From assembly GCF_025630775.1 (NCBI RefSeq), contig NZ_JAOSZE010000018.1, forward strand, positions 110,905 to 174,904: a stretch of DNA of 64,000 nucleotides, given 5' to 3'. The translations under genes and the position numbers were made by a program. The notes beneath the pieces are model-generated. The model was not told the origin of the DNA. It saw only the letters and a list, made by a program, of their open reading frames with translations, and did no database searches. Positions 50,969 to 61,228 of the stretch are shown in pieces. Origin of the DNA: Actinoplanes sp. KI2 (GTDB taxonomy: Bacteria > Actinomycetota > Actinomycetes > Mycobacteriales > Micromonosporaceae). The first letter of the stretch is position 1; every line of letters starts with the position of its first letter.

Positions 50969-52039
50969 TCACCAGCCGGCCAGGACCTCCTCGACGGTCA
51001 CGCCGGCCGCCGCCCGCGGCGCTTGCGGCGGGGTCCGGGTGAACCGCGGCGCCGGTGCCGGCTGGGTCTGGCCGCCGACCTCGACGAACGTGCCCCGGGC
51101 CCGGTTGTGCGGGTGGTCCGGCGCCTCCCCGGGCGCGAGCACCGGCACCACGCAGGCGTCGCTGCCGGCGAACCGGTGAGCCCACTCGTCGCGGGTGCGG
51201 GACGCGAAGGCCGCCGCGAACCGGGCGCGCAGCACCGGCCAGCCGGCCCGGTCGTGCTGGCCCGGCAGCTCTTCCCCGGCGAGGGCCAGGCCGTCGAGCA
51301 GCGCCCGGTAGAAGGCGGGCTCGAGCGCGCCGACCGCGACGAAGCCGCCGTCCGCCGTCTCGTAGGTGTCGTAGAACGGCGCGCCGCCGTCGAGCGTGTT
51401 CTCGCCCCGCCCGTGCGACCACAGGCCGGCCCCGATCATCCCGTGCAGGAACGCGGTGAGCAGCGCCGACCCGTCCACCATCGCGGCGTCGACGACCTGA
51501 CCGCGCCCGGACCGCTCGCGTTCGAGCAGCGCCGCGAGGACCCCGACGGCCAGCAGCATGCCGCCGCCGGCGAAGTCGCCGATCAGGTTGAGCGGGGCGT
51601 GCGGCCGTTGCCCGGCGCGGCCGATCGGCTCGAGCGCGCCGGCCAGGGCGATGTAGTCGATGTCGTGCCCGGCCCGCTCGGCGAGCGGACCTTGCTGACC
51701 CCAGCCGGTCATCCGCGCGTACACCAGCCGGGGGTTGATCTTCTCGATCGTGGCCGGACCGAACCCGAGGCGCTCGGCGATGCCGGGCCGGTAGCCCTCG
51801 ACCAGCACGTCGGCGCGGGCGGCCAGGCGCAGCAGCCCGCTCACCCCGGCCTCGGTCTTGAGGTCGAGGGTGACCGTGCGGCGGGAGCGGTGCATCGGGG
51901 TGGGCGGGATGCCCGTGCCGCCGGGCCGGTCGACCTGGACCACGTCGGCGCCGAGGTCGGCCAGGACCATGCAGCCGAACGGCGCGGGGGCGAGCCCGGC
52001 CAGCTCGACCACCCGCACGCCGTCGAGCGGGCCGCTCAT
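50969..52039 (-). CDS. CaiB/BaiF-family CoA transferase or alpha-methylacyl-CoA racemase
   Basis: A 356-residue class III CoA-transferase-family protein. GVRVVELAGLAPAPFGCMVLADLGADVVQVDR (split by the first helix) is the standard opening. The AGHDIDYIALAG and PLNLIGDFAGGG segments carry the His and Asp that act as the racemisation pair in alpha-methylacyl-CoA racemases, so the racemase function is favoured. It is the last gene of the four-gene beta-oxidation operon, with an ATGA overlap to the upstream gene. It would make methyl-branched acyl-CoAs usable by the pathway. Confidence 0.88.
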   Translation of the reverse strand: MSGPLDGVRVVELAGLAPAPFGCMVLADLGADVVQVDRPGGTGIPPTPMHRSRRTVTLDLKTEAGVSGLLRLAARADVLVEGYRPGIAERLGFGPATIEKINPRLVYARMTGWGQQGPLAERAGHDIDYIALAGALEPIGRAGQRPHAPLNLIGDFAGGGMLLAVGVLAALLERERSGRGQVVDAAMVDGSALLTAFLHGMIGAGLWSHGRGENTLDGGAPFYDTYETADGGFVAVGALEPAFYRALLDGLALAGEELPGQHDRAGWPVLRARFAAAFASRTRDEWAHRFAGSDACVVPVLAPGEAPDHPHNRARGTFVEVGGQTQPAPAPRFTRTPPQAPRAAAGVTVEEVLAGW

Positions 52040-54047
52040 GAGGGCATGAACCGATCGCCGTAGCGGGCGGCCAGCTCGGTCGCCCGACCGGGGAAGTCGG
52101 CGTGCTGGTGCGCGAACCGGAGCACGCCGCCGGTCCAGGCCGGGAAGCCGATGCCCAGGATCGAGCCGACGTTGCCGTCCTCCTCGGTGCGCAGCACGCC
52201 CTCGTCGAGGCAGGCCCGCGCGTCGAGCGCCTCGGCGAACAGGAACCGGTCCTGCAGGTCCGGGAAGGGGACCGCGCGGCCTTCGTCGGTGGCCAGCTCG
52301 GCGAGGCCGTCCCACAGGCCGGTGCGCTTGCCGTCCGCATACGTGTAGAAGCCGCGCCCACCCGCACGCCCGGGCCGATCGTGCTTGTCCACCATCGCGT
52401 CGACCAGGTCGTGCGAGGGCTGCCGGACGAACCCGTCGCCGGACACCGCCTCGTACTGGCGCCGGATCCGCTGGACCAGCGCGAGGCTCACCTCGTCGGC
52501 CAGCGCCAGGGGCCCGGTCGGGTACCCGGCCTGCAACGCGGCCTGCTCGATCGACGGCGCCGGCACGCCCTCGGCCAGCATGCCGATCGCCTCGTCGAGG
52601 AACTTGCCGATCACCCGGCTGGTGAAGAAGCCGCGCCCGTCGTTGACCACGATCGGCGTCTTGCCGATCCGCCGGCCCAGGTCGAAGGCGCGGGCCACCG
52701 CCTCGTCCCGGGTCCGCTCGCCGACCACGATCTCCAGCAGCGGCATCCTGCCGACCGGCGAGAAGAAGTGCATGCCGATGAAGTCGGCCGGGCGGCCGAC
52801 CGACCCGGCCAGGCCGGTGATCGGCAGTGTCGAGGTGTTCGAGGCGAGCAGCGCGCCCGGCGCGAGCACCGGCTCGACCTCGGCGAACACCTTCGCCTTG
52901 AGCGCCGGGTCCTCGAAGACCGCCTCGATCACCACGTCGCAGCCGCGCAGGTCCTCGACGTCCGCCGTGGTGACGATGCCGGGGCCGGCCGCCCGCTCGG
53001 CGAGCTCGGGGGTGACGTCCTTGACCACGACCGGGAGGCCGGCGCGGGCGCAGGCCTGGGCGATGCCCGCGCCCATCATGCCGGCGCCGAGCACCGCGAT
53101 CTTGGTGGCCGGGAGCACCTCGACCCGCGGGCGGGCGAGGCCGCCGTTGACCGCGCGCAGGTCGAAGAAGAGCGCGCCCATCATGTTCTTGGCGATCTGC
53201 CCGGTGAGCAGGGTGATCAGGTGCCGGGTCTCGATCAGCTCGGCGGTCGCGAAGTCGACCTGGGCGCCCTCGACGGCGGTCGCCAGGATCGCCTCGGGTG
53301 CCGGCAGCCGGTTGCCCTTGAGCTGCTTGCGCAGGGTGGCGGCGAAGGCCGGGAGCTGCGCGGCCAGCTTGGGCGTGGCCGGGGTGCCGCCGGGCATCCG
53401 GTAGCCGGGCCGGTCCCAGGGCTGGGCCGCGCCGGGGTTCTTGCCGATCCACTCCTTGGCCCGGGTGACCAGTTCGGCCGGTGTCGCCGCGACCTCGTCG
53501 ACCAGCCCGTTCTCCCGGGCATCCTGGGGGCGCATCCGCCGGCCGGTCAGCAACCAGGTCGTCAGAGCGGGAGCAAGACCCAGCATGCGTACGGTCCGGG
53601 TGACCCCGCCGGCGCCGGGCAGCAGGCCCAGGGTCACCTCGGGGAAGCCGAGCCGGGTGCCGGGGGCGTCGAGCGCGACCCGGTGATGGCAGGCGAGCGC
53701 GATCTCCAGGCCGCCGCCGAGCGCCGCGCCGTTGACCGCCGCGACCACCGGCCGGCCGTACGTCTCCAGCCGACGCAGGTCCCGCTTGATCGTGCCGAGC
53801 AGGTCGCGCAGCGCCGGGGCGTCCTGCTCGGTGGCGGTGCTCATCAGCGGCACGTCGCCGCCCGCGAAGAAGGTCGTCTTCCCGCTGGTCACGATGACGC
53901 CGGTGACCTCGTCCCGCTCGGCTTCGAGGCGGTCGAGCGCCGCGGTCATCGCGGCGACGTACGCGGCGTTCATGGTGTTCGCGGACTGGTCGGGGTCGTC
54001 CATGGTGAGCGTGACAACGCCGTCGGCGTCCCGGTCGTAGCGGATCA

Positions 54048-54048
<1 letters not shown>
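52036..54048 (-). CDS. fadJ: Trifunctional-type enoyl-CoA hydratase / 3-hydroxyacyl-CoA dehydrogenase
   Basis: A 670-residue fusion. The N-terminal crotonase part (~1-290) has the oxyanion-forming GKTTFFAGGDV and NGAALGGGLEIALACH stretches and GFPEVTLGLLPGAGG. The dehydrogenase part begins at about 315 with the NAD motif VLGAGMMGAGIAQA and shows HFFSPVGRMPLLEIV. It performs hydration and oxidation, the second and third steps of beta-oxidation. It is third in the operon, coupled to the thiolase by TGATG and to the racemase by ATGA. I name it fadJ by architecture only. Confidence 0.92.
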
Positions 54049-55251
<1,203 letters not shown>

Positions 55252-55262
<11 letters not shown>

Positions 55263-56424
55263 GGGCGATCAGCTCCTTCATGATCTCGTTGGTGCCGCCG
55301 TAGATCTTCTGCACCCGGGCGTCGGCGTACATCCGGGCGATCGGGTACTCGGTGGTGTAGCCGTAGCCGCCGAAGATCTGCAGGCACTTGTCCACCACCT
55401 CGCACTGTCCCTCGGTGAGCCACAGCTTGGCCATGGCCGCCGTCGGCACGTCCAGCTCACCACGGCTGTGCCGGGCGATGCAGTCGTCGAGGAAGATCCG
55501 CGAGGCGCGGGTACGGGTGGCGCACTCGGCGAGCACCATCCGGGTGTTCTGGTGGGCGATCAGCGGCTTGCCGAAGGCGGTCCGTTCCTTCGCGTACGCG
55601 ACCGCCAGCTCGACCGCCCGTTGCATGGCGGCGACCGCGCCCACGCCGATGACCAGGCGCTCCTGGGGGAGCTGCGCCATCATCTGGAAGAACCCGCTGC
55701 CCTCGTTCTCCGCGCCGCCCAGCAGGTGGGTCACCGGGACGCGCATCTCGTCGAAGAACAGCTCGGCGGTGTCGTTCGCGTGCAGGCCGATCTTGTCGAT
55801 CAGCCGGCCGCGCTGGAAGCCGGGCGTGTCGTCGCCGATCTCGCAGACCAGCAGGCTGATCCCGGACGCGCCCTGGCTGGTGTCCGTCTTCACGGCAAGG
55901 ATCAGCAGGTCGGCGAGGGCGCCGTTGGTGATGAACGTCTTCGAGCCGGTGACCACGTAGTCGTCGCCGTCGCGGACCGCGCGAGTGCGGATGGCCTGCA
56001 GGTCGGAGCCCCCGCCCGGCTCGGTCATCGCGATCGCGCCGACCAGGTCGCCGTCGCAGAGGCCGGGCAGCCAGCGCCGCTTCTGCTCCTCGGTGCCGTA
56101 GTGGCGCAGGTAGCCGGTGACGATGCCGCTGTGCACGGCCAGGCCGAGGCTGCCCTCGCCGCACATGGTCTGCTCGTGCAGCAGCACCGCCTCGTGGGTG
56201 AAGTCGCCGCCACCGCCGCCGTACTCCTCGGGCACGCTCAGGCCGAGCAGGCCGAGCTCGCCGGCGCGGCGGTAGTGCTCGCGGTCGGGGTGGCCCTGCC
56301 GCTCGAGCCGCTCGGCGTGCGGCAGCACCTGGTCGGTGAAGAAGTCACGGGCCAGCTCGGCGAGGTCGTCGTGCTCGGGCTTCAGCCACGGCGGGGCGTA
56401 CCCGTCCAGTCCGGGGGTGGGCAT
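55252..56424 (-). CDS. Acyl-CoA dehydrogenase (long-chain type)
   Basis: A 390-residue flavin-dependent acyl-CoA dehydrogenase. AIAMTEPGGGSDLQAIRTRA binds substrate and flavin, and IFGGYGYTTEYPIARMYAD is the C-terminal FAD signature. The usual Glu of YEGT is replaced (YGGTNEIM), and the LPQERLVIG segment carries a Glu as in LCAD-type and isovaleryl-CoA dehydrogenases, so that Glu is the probable catalytic base. It is the first gene of the operon, 63 bases from the divergent TetR gene with a palindrome between. Confidence 0.9.
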
Positions 56425-56442
56425 GGCCCCACTCTCCCGGCT

Positions 56443-56463
56443 TTGTTGGCAGTGTGTCAACAA
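56443..56463. promoter_or_regulatory. Operator candidate between beta-oxidation operon and TetR gene
   Basis: An imperfect 21-base palindrome with TTGTTG and CAACAA arms, in the 63-base divergent intergenic space. It overlaps a TTGACA-like -35 on the minus strand, so binding would block the operon promoter. Confidence 0.5.
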
Positions 56464-56487
56464 GCCGGTCCCGGTAGGGTCCACTGC

Positions 56488-57087
56488 GTGAGTGTGGATA
56501 CCGGTCAGCGCCGCCGTCTCGAGCCGGACGCCCGCCGCGAGCAGATCCTGTCGGTGGCGGTCCGGCTGTTCGGCGAGCGCGGCTACGCGGCCGTCTCGAC
56601 CGGCGACGTGGCAAGCGGGGCCGGCGTCGCCCGCGGACTGGTCAACCACTACTTCGGCACCAAGAAGGAGCTGTACCTCGAGGTCGTGCGGGTGATGCTG
56701 ACCGTGCCCGAGGCGGCCCTGACCCGGCTGCCGCCGGACGACGACCTGCCCGCCCGGGCCGGCGCGATCGTGTCCTGGTTCCTCGACGTGGTCTCCCGGC
56801 ACAGCACCTCGTGGCTGGGCGCGATCACCGCGGGCGGGATGGCCGGCGACGCCGATGTGGACCGGGTGATCGCCGAGGCGATCGACGTGGCGGCCGATCG
56901 GGTGCTGGCCGCGGTCGGCCGGCCCGCCGACGGCGCCCGGCACGCGATGGCCCGCTCCTACGTGGGCCTGGCGACCTCCACCGCCCGGGAATGGCTGCAG
57001 CGCGGCGAGCTCACCCGCGCCCAGGTGCACAAGCTGCTCACCGCGACCCTGCTCACCCTGGTGGACCAGGTGTTCCCCGACGCGTAG
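56488..57087 (+). CDS. TetR-family regulator of the beta-oxidation operon
   Basis: A 199-residue TetR regulator. The HTH is at ~17-62 (REQILSVAVRLFGERGYAAVS, then GVARGLVNHYFGTKKELYLEVV). GTG 56488 begins VSVDTGQRRR. It is divergent from the acyl-CoA dehydrogenase operon and separated by a TTGTTG/CAACAA palindrome, so it likely represses that operon until an acyl-CoA relieves it, as FadR-type TetR proteins do. Its end overlaps the convergent receptor-PilZ gene by 35 bases. Confidence 0.9.
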   Translation: MSVDTGQRRRLEPDARREQILSVAVRLFGERGYAAVSTGDVASGAGVARGLVNHYFGTKKELYLEVVRVMLTVPEAALTRLPPDDDLPARAGAIVSWFLDVVSRHSTSWLGAITAGGMAGDADVDRVIAEAIDVAADRVLAAVGRPADGARHAMARSYVGLATSTAREWLQRGELTRAQVHKLLTATLLTLVDQVFPDA

Positions 57088-58273
57088 CCGAGGAGTTCGC
57101 CAGCGCGCGGCTGAGGTGGCCCTCGATCTGCCGCTGCGCCTCCGTCGGGAGGTCGGTCACCGCCAGGCCCAGCTCGGCCTCGTCGCCGCGCTCGCGGCGG
57201 CGGACCACCTGGACGTTCGCGTGGATCGGCACGCCGTCGACCGTCAGATCGGCCCGAGCCTGCTCGCCGACCCGGATCGGGGTGCGGGACGGCACCGTGA
57301 GGCCGATCCCGCCGTTGCTGAGGTCGATCAGCCGGCCGGTCACCTGCTCGGCCCGGTCCGGCACCCGCAGCTGGATCTCGCCGCTGGCGGCCAGCCGGTC
57401 GCCGCGCCGGCGGTCGAGCCGGTCGGCCACCTCGGACAGGTCCGCGATCTGCGCCATCGTCGCGTCCACCGTGACGTTCAGCCGCTCGACGATCCGGTGC
57501 TGGTCGTCGGCGATCCCGTCGAGCAGGCTCATCGCCTGCTCGATCTCGCTGACGTCCTGCACGATCGCGGTCAGCGTGCCGCCCATCTGCTGCACGTCCG
57601 CCTCGAGCGCGGCGACCGTCGCGGTGATCTTGTCGGTCGAGTCGGCGGTGGTGTCGGCCAGGTTCTTCACCTCGTCGGCGACCACGGCGAACCCCTTGCC
57701 GGCCGCGCCCGCCCGGGCCGCCTCGATGGTCGCGTTCAGCGCCAGCAGCCGGGTCTGCGAGGCGATCCCGGAGATCACGCTGGCGATCCCGGCGACCTGG
57801 TGCAGGCTGTCGTTCAGCGCCGTGGCGGCCTCGTCGGCGCTGCGCGCCCGGCGCACCATGACGGTCGCGGCCTCGCTGGTGCGAGCGACCCGCTCGTGGG
57901 TGGCGGTGGCCGCCTGCCGGGCCGCGCCGACCTGCTCGACCACGTCACGCAGCCGCTCGCCGATCACCGCGCCGGTGTCGTCGATCGCCTCCTTGGCCCG
58001 GCGGCGCAGCCGGCCGTTGACCTCGCGCTGCTCGTGCTCGGCGGCGCGCAGCCGCTCCTCGCGGTCGGCGTGCATCTGCTCGATCTCGGCGGTGCGCGCG
58101 ATGAGCAGGTCGCTCATCCCGGCGATCGTCCGCTCCCCGGCGAAGTCCTGGGGGAACACGGCCGCGATCTCGGCGGCCAGGCGCTGCGCTTCCCGGCCTC
58201 GCTGCCGGCGACCGCCCAGAGCGTACGCCGCGACGGCCACCGCGACGGCGACGACGACCCAGATCCCGGTCAA
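57053..58273 (-). CDS. Methyl-accepting protein fused to a PilZ domain
   Basis: A 406-residue fusion. One N-terminal transmembrane segment (GIWVVVAVAVAVAAYALG) leads to a coiled-coil and a methyl-accepting signalling domain (LLALNATIEAARAGAAGKGF). The C-terminal ~110 residues form a PilZ domain with both c-di-GMP-binding elements: RRGDR (RxxxR) and DLSNGGIGL (D/NxSxxG). So c-di-GMP would be read by the receptor directly. TTG 58273 with GGAGAATCGAGC upstream fits best; an upstream ATG extension looks non-coding. The 3' end overlaps the TetR gene. Confidence 0.82.
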   Translation of the reverse strand: MTGIWVVVAVAVAVAAYALGGRRQRGREAQRLAAEIAAVFPQDFAGERTIAGMSDLLIARTAEIEQMHADREERLRAAEHEQREVNGRLRRRAKEAIDDTGAVIGERLRDVVEQVGAARQAATATHERVARTSEAATVMVRRARSADEAATALNDSLHQVAGIASVISGIASQTRLLALNATIEAARAGAAGKGFAVVADEVKNLADTTADSTDKITATVAALEADVQQMGGTLTAIVQDVSEIEQAMSLLDGIADDQHRIVERLNVTVDATMAQIADLSEVADRLDRRRGDRLAASGEIQLRVPDRAEQVTGRLIDLSNGGIGLTVPSRTPIRVGEQARADLTVDGVPIHANVQVVRRRERGDEAELGLAVTDLPTEAQRQIEGHLSRALANSSATRRGTPGPPG

Positions 58274-58391
58274 CGCTCGATTCTCCGTTCCGGCGGTCCG
58301 ACGTTTACCTCCACCTCGACAGAACATCGGCTCCGGTGCGGCCGGCTTTAGGAGTGATCGGTCCGCATCCGGGACCGGTACCGTTGCGGCC

Positions 58392-59777
58392 ATGCCGCTG
58401 CTGTCCGCGCTCGTCGCCGGTGACGATCTGCCGTCCGCGCTCGCCGCGACCGACGGCACGTTCTCGCGGCACGACCTGCTGGGCTGGGCGGCGTCGATCG
58501 CCGCCGACCTCGCCGGGGCGCCGATCGCGGCGGTGCACGCGGCTCCCGGCGCCGCCACCGTCGCGGCCGTGGCGGGGGCGCTGCTCGCCGGGGTGCCGAT
58601 CGTGCCGGTGCCGCCGGACGCGGGCCGGCTCGAACGCGAGCACATGCTCAAGGACTCCGGGGCGGCGCTGCTGCTCGCCGACGACGGCGACGACTCCGGC
58701 GGGCTTCCGGTGGTGCGGATCACCCGGAAGAGCCGGGCCACCGCGATCCCGGACGAGCCGGCCGGGGACGCGCCCGCGCTCGTGCTCTACACCAGCGGCA
58801 CCACCGGCGCGCCGAAGGGCGTGGTGATCTCGCGGGCGGCGGTCGCGGCCGACCTCGACGCGCTCGCCGCGGCCTGGGAGTGGACGCCGGACGACACGCT
58901 CGTGCACGGGCTGCCGCTCTATCACGTCCACGGCCTGGTGCTCGGGGCCCTGGGACCGCTGCGGCTGGGCGGGCGGCTCACGCACACCGGGCGGCCGACC
59001 CCCGAGGCGTACGCGGAGACCGCCGGCACGATGTACTTCGGCGTCCCCACCGTCTGGTCCCGGATCGCGGGCCGGCCGGCGGCCGCCCGCCGCCTCGCCG
59101 CCGCCCGCCTGCTGGTCTCCGGCAGCGCGCCGCTGCCCGCGCCGGTCTTCCACGACCTGCGCGAGCTCACCGGGCAGGCGCCGGTCGAGCGGTACGGGAT
59201 GACCGAGACGCTGATCACGGTCAGCGCCCGGTCGGACGGCGAGCGCCGGGCCGGTCAGGTCGGGCTCCCGCTGGCCGGGATCACCAGCCGGATCGTCGAC
59301 GAGTCCGGCGCGGTGCTGCCGTCGGACGGCACGACCATCGGGCACCTGGAGATCCAGGGGCCGACCTTGTTCGATGGCTATCTGCGCGACGGCACGGTCG
59401 AGTCGTGGGGCGAGGGCTGGTACCGGACCGGGGACGTGGCCACGATCGGCCCGGACGGCTGGCACCGGATCGTCGGCCGCGCCTCCACCGACCTGATCAA
59501 GACCGGCGGCTACCGGGTCGGCGCCGGTGAGGTGGAGGATGCGCTGCTGCTGCATCCCGCGGTGCACGAGGCGGCGGTGCTCGGCCTGCCCGACGCCGAC
59601 CTGGGCGAGCGGATCACCGCGTTCGTGGTGGCCGACCCGGTCGCCGAGACCGAGCTGATCGCCTTCGTCGCCGAGCGCCTCGCCGCGCACAAGCGCCCCC
59701 GGGCGGTACGCCTGGTCGAGGCCCTGCCGCGGAACGCGATGGGCAAGGTCCAGAAGTCCCGCCTCCGCGACGCTTGA
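58392..59777 (+). CDS. Acyl-CoA synthetase (AMP-dependent, MatB-like)
   Basis: A 461-residue ANL-superfamily ligase. The P-loop-like core is LYTSGTTGAPKGV (about 135-147), the A5 motif is VERYGMTETL, the A7 motif YRTGD, and the catalytic Lys lies in NAMGKVQK. The HGLPLYHVHGLVLG and GTPTVWSRI-like (GVPTVWSRI) segments resemble malonyl-CoA synthetase MatB. It would activate a carboxylic acid to its CoA thioester via acyl-AMP, a natural entry to the beta-oxidation genes nearby. It is monocistronic and shorter than long-chain ligases. Confidence 0.89.
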   Translation: MPLLSALVAGDDLPSALAATDGTFSRHDLLGWAASIAADLAGAPIAAVHAAPGAATVAAVAGALLAGVPIVPVPPDAGRLEREHMLKDSGAALLLADDGDDSGGLPVVRITRKSRATAIPDEPAGDAPALVLYTSGTTGAPKGVVISRAAVAADLDALAAAWEWTPDDTLVHGLPLYHVHGLVLGALGPLRLGGRLTHTGRPTPEAYAETAGTMYFGVPTVWSRIAGRPAAARRLAAARLLVSGSAPLPAPVFHDLRELTGQAPVERYGMTETLITVSARSDGERRAGQVGLPLAGITSRIVDESGAVLPSDGTTIGHLEIQGPTLFDGYLRDGTVESWGEGWYRTGDVATIGPDGWHRIVGRASTDLIKTGGYRVGAGEVEDALLLHPAVHEAAVLGLPDADLGERITAFVVADPVAETELIAFVAERLAAHKRPRAVRLVEALPRNAMGKVQKSRLRDA

Positions 59778-59845
59778 CCCTCACCCAAGGGGAAGGCCCA
59801 GCGTAGGTCGTGCCGGTCGCCCGACCGGCACGAGGAGGAGGCATC

Positions 59846-60889
59846 GTGCAGCTGCTGACGATCGGCGCGTTCGCCCGCGCCGCGCGGCTGACCCCGAAGG
59901 CACTGCGCCTGTACGACTCGGTGGGGCTGCTGCCGCCGGCCGCGGTCGACCCCGAGACGGGGTACCGGCTCTACGATCCCGCCCAGATCGCCGACGCCCG
60001 GCTGATCGCTGCGCTGCGGCGGATCGAGATGCCGCTCGCCGAGATCCGGACGGTCCTGTCGCTGCCCGCCCCCGCCGCCGCCGAGGCCGTGGACGCCTTC
60101 TGGCGGCGGGTGGCGGCCGGCAATGCGACCCGCGCCGAGCAGGTCGCCCTCCTCGTCGGGCAACTGTCCAGAAGGGACCACATCATGTCCGACACCTTGA
60201 CCGTCCGGCATGCCGCGCGAACCGACACCGGCGCGGTGCGGGACAGCAACGAGGACGCCGCGTACGCCGGGGACCGCCTGCTCGCGGTCGCCGACGGCAT
60301 GCGCGGTCCGGCCGGCGCCGCCGCGAGCGCCGCCGCGATCGAGGCGCTGAAACGCCTGGAGCCGTCCGCCGGTGGCGCGGCCGCGTTGCTGGCCGAGCTG
60401 GCCGTGGCCGTCGACGAGGTCGACCGCTCGTTGCGCGGCACCGGCACCGATCCGTGCACCACGCTCACCGCGCTGCTGCGCCGCGGCTCCCAGCTGGCAC
60501 TGGTGCACGTCGGGGACACCCGGGCGTACCTGTTGCGCGGTGGTGAGCTCTCCCTGCTGACGCAGGACCACACCTGGGTACGCGACCAGGTCGACCACGG
60601 CAGGCTGAGCCCGTCCGAGGCGGCGGGGCACCCGCAGCGGGCACTGCTGACCCGGGCGCTGGGGGCCGGGCCGCAGCCGGTCGAGGCCGATCTGGCGTTG
60701 CGCACCGCCCTGCCGGGTGACCGCTACCTGCTCTGCTCGGACGGGCTGTCGGCGGTGGTGGAGCGCGCGTCGCTGCGGGAGGCGCTGGACCTGGCCGAGC
60801 CGGAGGCGGCGGTGCGGCGGCTGATCGAGGCGGCGTACGAGGCCGGGGCGCCGGACAACATCGCGTGCGTGGTGGCCCATGTTTCGTGA
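59846..60889 (+). CDS. MerR regulator fused to a PP2C-type phosphatase
   Basis: A 347-residue fusion. Residues 1-~75 are a MerR HTH (LTIGAFARAARLTPKALRLYDSVG, GYRLYDPAQIADARLIAALR), followed by a dimerisation helix to ~105. Residues ~118-347 are a complete PP2C/PPM Ser/Thr phosphatase: Asp137 in SNED, Asp150-Gly151 in ADGMRG, Asp299 in CSDG and Asp337 in PDN supply the metal site, with VHVGDTRAYLLRGGEL as motif 5. The GTG follows AGGAGGAGG. It would couple DNA binding to dephosphorylation of a partner, possibly a Ser/Thr kinase target. The next micropeptide overlaps its end by 11 bases. Confidence 0.88.
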   Translation: MQLLTIGAFARAARLTPKALRLYDSVGLLPPAAVDPETGYRLYDPAQIADARLIAALRRIEMPLAEIRTVLSLPAPAAAEAVDAFWRRVAAGNATRAEQVALLVGQLSRRDHIMSDTLTVRHAARTDTGAVRDSNEDAAYAGDRLLAVADGMRGPAGAAASAAAIEALKRLEPSAGGAAALLAELAVAVDEVDRSLRGTGTDPCTTLTALLRRGSQLALVHVGDTRAYLLRGGELSLLTQDHTWVRDQVDHGRLSPSEAAGHPQRALLTRALGAGPQPVEADLALRTALPGDRYLLCSDGLSAVVERASLREALDLAEPEAAVRRLIEAAYEAGAPDNIACVVAHVS

Positions 60890-61010
60890 GATCGAGATGC
60901 TGACCGTGCCGCGCCGGCGACGGGGGCGGGACGGAGGCGTACGGGGATCGCACGAGATCGCCCGGCGGGTGCGCCGGATCGAGGAGCGGCGCCGGCTCGG
61001 CGAGACATAG
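60879..61010 (+). CDS. Possible coupled 43-residue basic micropeptide
   Basis: An ATG at 60879, inside the last codons of the MerR-PP2C gene, opens a 43-codon frame encoding an Arg-rich helix-like peptide (MFREIEMLTVPRRRRGRD to RRLGET). Overlapping starts of this kind are typical of translational coupling. About one third of its residues are Arg or Lys. Its last codons and TAG lie in the first copy of a 44-base tandem repeat. It may be a genuine small protein or chance; conservation in relatives would decide. Confidence 0.4.
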   Translation: MFREIEMLTVPRRRRGRDGGVRGSHEIARRVRRIEERRRLGET

Positions 61011-61132
61011 GCGGCCGGCGCGGTCGGGAACCGCGCCGGCTCGGCGAGACATAGGCGGCCGGCGCGGTCGGGAACCGCGCCGGTTCGGCGAGGCACAGAC
61101 GGCCGGCGCGGTCGGGAACCGCGCCGGCCGCC
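60989..61132 (+). repeat. Triple 44-base repeat forming three tandem hairpins
   Basis: 44-base units begin at 60989, 61033 and 61077; the first two are identical and the third has a few changes, with a partial fourth start at 61121. Each unit junction forms a perfect hairpin (GCCGGCGCGGT / ACCGCGCCGGC, 5-base loop). The first copy includes the stop of the micropeptide frame. Three strong hairpins in a row could terminate or protect the MerR-PP2C transcript. Confidence 0.9.
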
Positions 61133-61192
61133 CTTCTGGGGTGCGCAGCGCATACCCCGCCCGGGGGCCGGTAAACGTCGTCCGGCTTCTTT

Positions 61193-61198
61193 TATGCT
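61193..61198 (+). promoter_or_regulatory. -10 box candidate of the 135-aa gene
   Basis: TATGCT in an AT-rich patch (TCTTTTATGCTG), 31 bases before the GTG at 61229. No good -35 box is visible at 17 bases. Confidence 0.35.
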
Positions 61199-61228
61199 GT
61201 GGCCCGTCTCGACGGGGAAAGGCGGCAG

